Under the pieces are notes generated by a model. That model was not told where the DNA came from. It made no database searches and saw nothing but the letters and a program-made list of their open reading frames with translations. The position numbers and the translations under genes were made by a program. From contig NW_024722158.1 in NCBI RefSeq assembly GCF_018991925.1, forward strand, positions 6,556,888 through 6,620,887: a stretch of DNA of 64,000 nucleotides, given 5' to 3'. This DNA comes from Homarus americanus (Eukaryota > Arthropoda > Malacostraca > Decapoda > Nephropidae). Positions 55,905-64,000 of the stretch are shown here, in pieces; position 1 is the stretch's first letter; each line of letters begins with the position of its first letter.

Positions 55905-56155
55905 TTTTACAGGCTTATTCACCTCTGTACATCATTATACACCATTCACGTCTCTACACCATAATACGACCTGTGTACACCACTATACAGGCATATGTAA
56001 ACCTGTACGCCATTATGAAGACATGTTTTAACCTGTACATCATTATACATCCATAAATAAAGTTGTACCACTATAAAGCCCCCCCCCCCGAAAAAAACTG
56101 TACATTATACAGGCGCAGTCAAATTTGTACACCATTATACAGGTACGAGATAATT
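55905..56155. repeat. CTGTACACCATTATACAGG degenerate repeat
   Basis: About eight diverged units of 30-35 bp with gtacaccattata, gtacatcattatac or similar. Confidence 0.75.
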
Positions 56156-56414
56156 ATATATACAGTATAATTTACGACACAAACACCTCATGTATGAAGG
56201 GAAAGTCTACGTGAACTTTTGTTCACTACTGTAAAGGCCTGGGACTTAGGGATAGAAATCCCTAACCAGACTAATCAGGTTCTTAATAAAGGAAAGTCAA
56301 GGACCATGGTTTACCGAGGAATAACAAACAACCGTTTGAGATTGACATCTCTTTACTATAAAAATATAACACAAAACTCTGACACGACTCAACAAACATC
56401 AAATAACAATTGCG

Positions 56415-56565
56415 GGAGTCAAACAATTAAGGCAGTCAACAGATAATGGAGTCAAACAATTAATGGAAGCAAACAATTAAAGGGAGCAAACAATAAAAGG
56501 GAGTCAGCAATTAATAGAATCAAACAATTAATGGGAGTCAACAACTGATAGAATCAAACGAACAG
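56415..56565. repeat. about 18-bp repeat AATGGGAGTCAAACAATT
   Basis: Units such as agtcaaacaattaatggaagc and agcaaacaataaaaggg recur eight or so times. Confidence 0.82.
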
Positions 56566-56569
56566 ATAT

Positions 56570-57223
56570 TTCCTAAGGCAGTGGCCCTGGGGGAAGGTTC
56601 AGGAACACGGTGATCAACACTCAGGGTAGGGAAGCGTCCATTCAACTCCACACTCGAGAGACGTCTTGAAATGGCAGAACACCGGGGCACAGACGGAATG
56701 AGATGAACTGACGGTCGTGGTACGGTAGTGGTAGATGACCAGAGAATTGACAGTCGATAGGTGACGGTCTGGGAACACAGCCCACGAGTCCAGGACCTAT
56801 GATGAGATCACAGCCAGAATTTGACGAACAGCGGGTAGCTAGATAGTGACTGTATGGCTATGGCGGCTGGGTTGAATCTGCCGGTGACCCAGATAGTCGC
56901 TGCCGTTCTCACCTCTGTCCAACCACCCCAAGTGTCTTCCACACCAGCAAACGAGCGAGGTAACAGCGGTAACCAGCAGGAGGATCGTTTCCTCCCTTAC
57001 AACTACAAAATACACGAGAATAACAAATTATACAACTGCATAAATTATGACAAAGTACTCAACTCACTACTACTACTACTACTAAATATATACAGATACT
57101 TCTAGCATTACAACAACTACAAAATACGACTACTACTACTATTACTACTACTACTACTTCTACAATAACTAGTCTACTGCCTTCCCCAGGACCCCTCAAA
57201 GCCCTACGTAACCGGATGTAACA
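56570..57223 (-). other. complex-sequence island, possible decayed LTR/retroelement
   Basis: Balanced non-repetitive DNA with no recognised protein. On the minus strand the right edge would start TGTTACATCCGGTTACG at 57223, a typical LTR-like TG start, but I find no matching second LTR or target duplication. (CTA)n tracts lie at about 57064-57085 and 57125-57160. Confidence 0.2.
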
Positions 57224-57275
57224 TTAAGGTTAGAGGGAATAAGCTGGTGCTTTACAATTCAATTCTAGAATATTG

Positions 57276-57540
<265 letters not shown>

Positions 57541-57544
57541 TACG

Positions 57545-58555
57545 ACTGCTTTGGAATGACTAAAATATACAGACGGAGCGACGCATCAATTACATTATAA
57601 TTAACTGTGTTGAAACTAGGAAATTCATTATACATATCACGCCATTCTTTACAGGAACAATTTAATTAATGCACAGACACACAATACTGGCATCCAAAAA
57701 ATAACTCCCATTATTAACATATGGAATAAGTGTACCAACATTACTGTATATTTTAAAGCACCTTTTTTTTTTAACGTCACAGGTTCACTATATAGGTAAA
57801 TTAACACGCTTATTAACAAATTGTATTGACATAGACTCATTGTGTTGTTAAATGAATACATAATATATTAACACAGACATAGTTAACTGACACATTAACA
57901 CAATTATGACCGCAGGGATACACTATACAGTACTGACACATGATACTGTCACTGTAATACAACTCACGATACACACTCATACACATTAGCACAGACAACC
58001 AATACTAAGACACACACACACACACAAAAAAAACCTACACTGGCATAGCAACACCCACGCCTGAACGAAACACAAACTACACGGTGGACAGCACAGAACT
58101 CATCGTAACACAAAATCACTGGCTGTCAAAGGATTCGCAACAATTACACAGGTAGTCTCTTTGTTTACCCAACCACATTCTGCAACAGGACGGTATCAAA
58201 GTTATCAACCTATATCAACTTATATAATGATAACACCACGTATATTGTGTTACACTTTGCAAATGGTAGTGTGAAAGTTTATTGCAGTTATATCAATTCA
58301 CAGATAACACTTGTCGACTGCTGCATACGGACACACTCACAGTACAATACACTTTAATACACTTCAATAACACTATAATATCCCAAGTGTATTAGTCAGA
58401 CAATGTTATTGGTGTTTGGTGTAGATTTAACTCAGTCTTCCCTTCACCCATCTACGAGAGTCCATTTTCTTTCAAGTTTTGTCTTAGCCACTTAAATTAA
58501 CATGAAATGGATACAAATAGAATAGGTTAGTGAATACAGAGACGTAAATTCAAGT
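57545..58555. other. AT-rich DNA with ACACA words, no gene seen
   Basis: Degenerate acacagac, acactttaatacac words. No homology recognised. Confidence 0.55.
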
Positions 58556-58558
58556 AGG

Positions 58559-58559
<1 letters not shown>

Positions 58560-58630
<71 letters not shown>
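58560..58630. repeat. (GA)n microsatellite
   Basis: About 33 GA units. Confidence 0.96.
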
Positions 58631-58631
<1 letters not shown>

Positions 58632-58779
58632 ATACCACACCACCACCATCTTGAGGTTCAGTCACCAACAACACCCTCCTCCTCCTCGACCCAAGAAACA
58701 GCTGGTGTTGGGGTTTAGAGGAGGTTCTGACATACGAGGAGAGTCAAGACAGTAGCTTACATTCTAGCCCTCCATTCTC

Positions 58780-58975
58780 CCTCCCCCCACCCACCCCCCC
58801 CACCCCCACGACCCTCGGCCTCGCTAACACTGGCCCGACTTACCCGCGATCACGCCCGAGCTAACGATGGATGACGGTAATTCGTGGGTGTTGGAGGAAC
58901 GCTCGTGTGATTATTTTGCTTGAGAGAACATCTTGGAGGAGTGTGGGATCAACTGGAGGTAATCGGTTGAGGAGT
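58780..58975 (+). other. C/CpG-rich patch and weak exon candidate
   Basis: A C-rich, CpG-containing stretch (58780-58865) precedes an ATG at 58868. The frame reads MDDGNSWVLEERSCDYFA, then a TGA, then ENILEECGINW up to tggag/gtaatc at about 58960, a good-looking splice donor. The in-frame stop argues against a single exon. A donor at gacg/gtaatt near 58877 is an alternative. I recognise no family. Confidence 0.15.
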
Positions 58976-59033
58976 TTAGTTTAGCGGGAGGTAGTTTGTA
59001 TCCATAAGAAATCACGTCGACCATGAGTTCAAG

Positions 59034-59715
59034 TCTCTCTCTCTCTCTCTCTCTCTTCCAAACCTATGCTCCTTCAATCCTTCATCCCCTCACAGCTTTC
59101 CCTCCCTCCTGTGTCTTTCCAGAACAATCATCTCTCCCTCCCTCCCTCCCTCCCTCCCTCCCTCTCTTTCTCCCAGTTTTCCCTCACTCCCTCCGATGTC
59201 TTCCTCCTTCCTTCCCACGGATTCCAAACCTATAATTCCCTCCTTCTTTCCCTCATCCCTGTGTCTTTCATCGGCACTCCTTCCCTTTCGTGCCTTCCTC
59301 CTCTCCCTCCTTCACAGTTTCTCTTTCCAACCTCTTCTTTTTCCCTCTCTCTCAACCTTTCCTTCCTCTCTTTCAGCTTTCCCTTCCTCTCATTCCTCCC
59401 TCTATCTACCCTTCCTCTATGATGTCTTTTCCTCCCAGCTTCTCTTCTAGCTTTCCCTTCCTCCCAGCCTCTTGTAACTCCTAACCTTACCCCCTTTCCT
59501 AGCCACACTCTCCTCCCCTCCTAGCCTCCTCTCCTCTCCCGACTTCCCCTCCCAGAATGGTGATTTATGATGTACCTCTTCCTCTGCTCATCTCACTCGA
59601 GTTTAAGGCTTCAAGTGTGATGGTGTGTCAAGCTAATGTTTTATGGTATCCCCTCCCCTTCCCCTTCCCTTCTCTCCCCATCTCTTTCCTTCCCTCCCCC
59701 CTTCCCCCATCTTAA
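59034..59715. repeat. (CT)n, (CCCT)n and CTTCC-rich block
   Basis: CT 59034-59056, ccct units about 59131-59162, then cttcctccc DNA to 59550 and again 59650-59710. Several Ser/Pro/Phe frames are by-products. Confidence 0.85.
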
Positions 59716-60205
59716 TACACTGTGAGCACTTTATTTTTTTCTCATTTGTTAACTTTTCCTGACTGAAGGACGTGAAAAATGATGTTAAAATGGTAACTTA
59801 GTATTCCCGAGTGAAGGTGACCTGTATATCTGAGACCCCTAACACTTGTTTGGGAGGAGAATAAAAAATAATAATAAAAAATATGGTCGTGTGAGGTAGA
59901 TGAAATATGACACAAACTAGTTTAACTTAGACACAAATTCCAGGACTTAAATGCGAAACGTAAATTAGTAACGTTAAAACTAATTTACTGGGAGAATAAA
60001 TTACCCCCAAAAATAAAAAAAAATAATAAAAAGTGTAGAGGTCAATGAAATATCACATAAACTAGTTTGAAGTCAGAAACACATCCCACCCAGAAACTAG
60101 TTTGTATTCACAGACAAAACACATAAACTGGTGTAAAATTAATTACAACTCACAGTCGCTGCTATAGTCCGAGCTACAACACAACGCGGAATCTATCGTG
60201 TTACA
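59715..60205. other. AT-rich DNA with a diverged duplication
   Basis: ataaaaaataataataaaaa near 59861 and aaaataaaaaaaaataataa near 60009 lie in about 150-bp units that also share aactagttt words. No gene. Confidence 0.5.
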
Positions 60206-60262
60206 CTATTCCTCCTCCTCCTCCTCCTCCTACCTCTTCCTCTTCCCACATATTCTCACTCC

Positions 60263-60295
<33 letters not shown>

Positions 60296-60479
60296 TCCCA
60301 ACCCCAGATACTACGTGAGGTGATTACAAGTTCCATTAGTGTGAGACGTGAGATTCGTTCGCTGACTGGAGTGAGAGCTGCCTTGTGTTTACATCAGTGA
60401 CACTGTGGCTCTACCTCTCACCATGGTTTATAGGCGAGTACTCTCAACTAGCTAATATACACGGTCTCTCTGGTGAGTG

Positions 60480-60510
<31 letters not shown>
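60205..60510. repeat. CTC-rich DNA and (GA)n
   Basis: cctcctcctcct at 60209-60232 with more to 60300, and a GA tract at 60482-60510. Confidence 0.85.
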
Positions 60511-60681
60511 CACAATAAGATATTGATACACAGCCGTAAAATCCCTATCGACAGGACCTTAATACAATGGACTAAACAAAAGACTAAATAAATAAACAAC
60601 CCAATCGTCGTCGTTTATACCTGGACCAATCTCTTAAACCTCGACACAGTAGTTAACTTTTCCAACACCCACGGCTTCGCT

Positions 60682-60703
60682 ACACACACACACACACACA
60701 CAC
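60682..60703. repeat. (CA)n microsatellite
   Basis: Eleven CA units. Confidence 0.92.
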
Positions 60704-60799
60704 AGAGTTATCGGGGTTTCTTGCAACACATTCTTTATCGACGGGGGCTCTCTCGTTGCATAAATTACCACACCTGCAGTTCTTTTTACCAATATTTAC

Positions 60800-60930
60800 A
60801 TAAATTAATACCCAGTGGATAGAGCATAGCACACTGTTGCCCCCGACCTCCTCGCACGGCAGGTATGAACACGGCTCCTTGGTGGGGATTTTTTTTTTTA
60901 CCAAGGTTCTTCCCCACAAAGTCGAACTAA
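60800..60930 (+). mobile_element. tRNA-derived SINE-like element
   Basis: A-box-like cagtggatagagcatag (60813-60829), then cactgttg and ctcgcacggc. B-box-like ggtatgaacacgg (60862-60874) follows, then ctccttggtgggg, a T run and accaaggttc. Order and spacing fit a pol III head; ggtatgaacacgg is a mutated ggttcgaacccgg. The acceptor stem and exact ends are not clear. Confidence 0.5.
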
Positions 60931-60977
60931 CCCTCGTCCAATATTTTCATTAATAATAATAATGGTGTGGTGAGGTC

Positions 60978-61040
60978 GATCTTCTCCTCTCCTCTCCTCT
61001 CCTCTCCTCTCCTCTCCTCTCCTCTTCTCTTCTCTTCTAC
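60978..61040. repeat. (CTCTC)n pentanucleotide repeat
   Basis: cctctcctctcctctcctct run ending in cttctcttct. Confidence 0.92.
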
Positions 61041-61164
61041 GTCTATGCAAGTCCCAGTCCAAACTATTCATTGCCTATGCAAGTCCCGGTCCAACCTATT
61101 CTAAATCGATGTCTATAAACGTCCAGCTGATTCTGGGTTTTAAACAGTCGGGAGGCATCAGTAC

Positions 61165-61535
61165 CAACCGCCCCCTCCCCTGTCTCTCCTCCTTCTTCCC
61201 CCTCCTCCTTACTTCCAGCACCCCATCCCTCCATCCTCCCTCCCATACCTTATCCTTTCTTCTCCTTCCCTCCCTACTCCCCAACCCTCCTTCCACCCTC
61301 TCTGACCCTACCCTTTTCCTCCTTTTTTTTTCATCCCACCTCCAACACCACCCCCCTTTTCCTCCTCCTACCTCCTCCCACCCTCCTCCTCCAACCTCCT
61401 CCCACCTCCGATCCCAGCCTCCTCACCTCCTTCCACCCCTCCTCCTCCTCCTACCTCCTCCCACCTCCGACCCTAACCTCACCTCCTTCCACCTCCAACC
61501 TCACCCCTCCTCCTCCTCCACCGCCTTAATAGCAC
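61165..61535. repeat. CTCC/ACCTCC-rich low-complexity
   Basis: cctcctcccacctccgaccc-type words repeated at 61360-61500. No gene. Confidence 0.85.
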
Positions 61536-61639
61536 AACCCTGGAGGACGGCGCAGCTCGTAACACCCGCCATTTGAGGTAATGCTGCACATCACTCACGA
61601 CCACACTTTTACCGCCACGCTTTGCCACGATCACCCTCC

Positions 61640-61880
61640 TCCTTCCCTCCCTCCCTCATAAAATTCCTCCTTCCCTCCCTCCCTCATAGAGTTCCTCCTT
61701 CCCTCCCTCCGTCATAGAGTTCCTCCTTCCCTCCCTCCCTCATAGAGTTCCTCCTTCCCTCCCTCCATCATAAAATTCCTCCTTCTCTCCTTCCCTCATA
61801 AAATTCCTCCTTCCCTCCCTTTCTCATAAGAGTTCCTCCCTCCCTCCCTCATACAGTTCCTCCCTTCCTCCTTCCTTCCT
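61640..61880. repeat. 28-bp tandem repeat, about 8 copies
   Basis: cata anchors at 61657, 61685, 61713, 61741 and 61769, an exact 28-bp period. The unit is catagagttcctccttccct plus ccctccct; later units are shorter. Confidence 0.93.
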
Positions 61881-61899
61881 TCCCTTATCACCCAACCCT

Positions 61900-62030
61900 C
61901 TATTATTCTCTCACCCCTTTCTCTCACTCATCTTTCCTCAACTATGATCCCTCCCTCCTCCATCCCTCCCTCCCTCCTCCTCTTCCCTCCCTCCCTCCCT
62001 CCCTCACACACACACACACACACACAGTCA
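61900..62030. repeat. CTCCCTC-rich DNA and (CA)n
   Basis: ccctccctccctccctc at 61985-62005 followed by CA at 62005-62027. Confidence 0.9.
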
Positions 62031-62384
62031 GTCGCCGCAGGTAAAAGCGAGGAAATTATACTACACAGTCAACCCTGGTTATAACACGAACCAAGAAGTT
62101 GACTCTCATTCCCTACCACTTCACTACACTATTATTTATATACGTCATTATGTTACAAGGAAAAGCACTTTATTTAATACTCTTCTTAACTCTCTCTCTC
62201 TCTGCATTCTTTTTTTTACTGTCCTATTTTCGTCTTTATTGGTGTTGCTATTATTTTCCAGAGTTTTTGGTCGTCAATATTTTGTTTCCAATTATATTAA
62301 AATCATTTTCTAATCATTATTTTACCACAATCATATTCTTTAACATCTAAATCCAATATTCAACACCACTATCGTACACCTATC

Positions 62385-62605
62385 TTAAACTATCGTAAGG
62401 CTTTCATTAAGTTATCGTAAAGCACAATAAATCCATCGTAAAGCAACGTAAAGGTATCGCAAAAGTATCGCAAATCTATCGTACAAGTATGGTAAAACTA
62501 TCGTAAATATATCGCAAAGGTATCGTAAAAGTACAGTACCACAAAGCTATCGTAAATCTATCGTACAAGTTCGTAAAACCAATAGTACAGCTATCGTTAA
62601 AAATT
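62385..62605. repeat. ATCGTAAA short-unit tandem repeat
   Basis: About 18 units of 10-13 bp such as tatcgtaaag, tatcgcaaaa, tatcgtacaagt. Confidence 0.9.
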
Positions 62606-62800
62606 ATGGTAAAAAGGGTAAGCCACCTCGGAAAAAATATAACATTTTTTCCCTTTGATAATGAAGGAAAAAAACATATACTGTCTGCCTTTATAATTTC
62701 ATTAGACGTCGCTGGTAAAAAACTTAATAGGTTACCTCTCATGCTCTGAGTACTTCCGGGGATTATTCATGGTGGTAATGTGAGGGAAAATACTATAAAC

Positions 62801-62801
62801 C

Positions 62802-62853
<52 letters not shown>

Positions 62854-62942
62854 ACACACACACCCACACCCACACCCACACACCCACACCCACACCCACA
62901 CACCCAAGGCCCACACCCACCCACACCCACACACACACACTG
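62801..62942. repeat. (CA)n and CCCACA tract
   Basis: Perfect CA to about 62852, then cacacccacaccc words. Confidence 0.95.
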
Positions 62943-63074
62943 GTAAAAGCACACAAATACATACATATATACAGCACATACACTAATGCATATATACTCA
63001 CACACTAATGCATATATATTCAGTCATACACAAAAAATAATTCAATTACCCCATCACACCTAATCAAAGACAGT

Positions 63075-63215
63075 TAACATAATTAACCTAACCTAATCAA
63101 ACTATGTACAGTACATTTAAGCTAGCACAGTTAATCTAACTTAATAAATAAATAATTAACCTAACATAATTTAACCTAATCAAACATAAACTAACCTAAC
63201 CTAACCTAACAACCA
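63075..63215. repeat. AACCTAA-type (TTAGG) degenerate tract
   Basis: ttaacctaacctaatcaaac and ctaacctaacctaacctaac words. Confidence 0.85.
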
Positions 63216-63254
63216 AGAATTTAAACATTAACATCTGTATCCGCTATTGCTTCA

Positions 63255-63770
63255 ACACCTATATAAATATGTAATCCTCTGATCCAATATAAAGCACATT
63301 AAATATACAGCTCCTGGTTGTTATTCTCCATATAAATCCTTAATTGATTATCTCTTCAATTAAGGATTTATTATCTATGTTTACTTTAGTTTCATCGTCT
63401 ATATAAATCGAGAAATCCCTTCAGAATTAATCCTCAGCTGACATGGGATTTATATTTACATTACTTCAGTAGCATCGTCTATATAAATCAGTAATCCCTT
63501 TCAGAATTAATCCTGTGGTCATAGTTTATATTCCCTTATGTTTCAACAGTTTCATAAATCCATCACCACAATCAAAACTATTCCCACTGTTGAAATAGGG
63601 ATTTATATATAAATTTCCTCTTGGGTTTGAGCCTCAATATAAATCTGGAATGCCTCGTAGATCTCAACTTTTTATTCAAACAAAATTCCTGTCGTATAAT
63701 CCATTTCAGTTTTCAGCATCTATATATATATTTGGAATCTCGCTTACGACTTAGTTTTGTTCAAATAAAT
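63255..63770. repeat. about 80-bp diverged tandem repeat with a 14-bp-arm palindrome
   Basis: catcgtctatataaatc lies at 63393 and 63473 (80 bp), each followed by cagaattaatcct. Weaker units with tataaat and tttca words extend both ways. Within it, aaatccttaattga (63334-63347) and its exact complement (63356-63369) form a hairpin with an 8-nt loop. Confidence 0.75.
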
Positions 63771-63804
63771 CTTTCCTTTTTTTAATTCTATTTTGGCGTC
63801 CCTC

Positions 63805-63935
63805 CTCTGTATAGTGAACAAAGTGTCTATGTAGTGTTGTATATTGAACACGGGGTATATATACATAGTTGTATATTGAACACTATATAAAGCATATATT
63901 GAACACCGTCTGCATAATTGTGTATACTGAACAAA
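63805..63935. repeat. about 35-42-bp repeat GTTGTATATTGAACAC
   Basis: tgtatattgaacacgggg, tgtatattgaacactata, catattgaacaccg and gtatactgaacaaagg are successive diverged units. Confidence 0.8.
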
Positions 63936-64000
63936 GGTTAGTTACAATGGTCATGAGGATCTGTTCCATCACGTGTTTAATCTGGCGTCTTGTTGTTACA

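Overview
The window is a 64 kb piece of an animal nuclear genome. It is most likely from a decapod crustacean (shrimp, crab, lobster or crayfish). That placement is an inference from three things: the very high load of di-, tri- and tetranucleotide microsatellites, many AACCT/TTAGG tracts (the arthropod telomere motif, here scattered and degenerate), and retroelement fragments that look like ones common in decapods. Nothing prokaryotic is present: no operons, no ribosome binding sites, no CRISPR array, and no tightly packed genes.

I found no intact host protein-coding gene. Nearly every open frame over 60 codons is a translated microsatellite (Cys-Val, Thr-His, Leu-Ser, Ile-Tyr runs) or a minisatellite whose unit is a multiple of three. 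The only protein homology I can defend is two non-LTR retrotransposon remnants. One is a 5'-truncated reverse-transcriptase C-terminal part at 10074-10799 (minus strand) with a visible target-site duplication. The other is a short C-terminal tail with an SRIGL..H motif at about 26036-26266 (plus strand). Three tRNA-derived SINE-like pieces (24625-24890 minus, 43235-43425 plus, 60800-60930 plus) and a tRNA-Ser(UGA)-like fragment (27617-27690) complete the recognisable mobile DNA.

Layout. 1-9 kb: purine- or pyrimidine-rich low-complexity DNA, many microsatellites, and a dispersed two-part repeat (called R1 and R2 here). 9-14.5 kb: 43-bp, 30-bp and 18-bp tandem arrays around the LINE fragment. 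15-19 kb: long AT, GT and TTA tracts, a degenerate TTAGG region, a CCAAT-box cluster, 25-bp arrays and a 100-N assembly gap. 19-25 kb: an inverted repeat, AT-rich unique DNA and one SINE. 25-29 kb: microsatellites, a LINE tail, a tRNA-like fragment, a perfect 49-bp palindrome and a 21-bp array. 30-38 kb: G-rich blocks, a 65-bp AACCT-derived array and 40-, 85-, 26- and 61-bp arrays. 38-50 kb: AACCT DNA, long CA/TAA/GA tracts, a second SINE, and 30-bp and 34-bp arrays. 50-51 kb: four evenly spaced perfect TGACGTCA sites. 51-64 kb: more minisatellites (19, 52, 18 and 28 bp), a CpG-rich patch with a weak exon candidate, a third SINE and AT-rich repeats.

There is no gene system whose parts act together. 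The items most worth testing are the CRE array, the CCAAT cluster, the 49-bp palindrome, the R1/R2 dispersed repeat and the retroelement insertions. Coordinates of minisatellites were read by eye and their outer edges are approximate.
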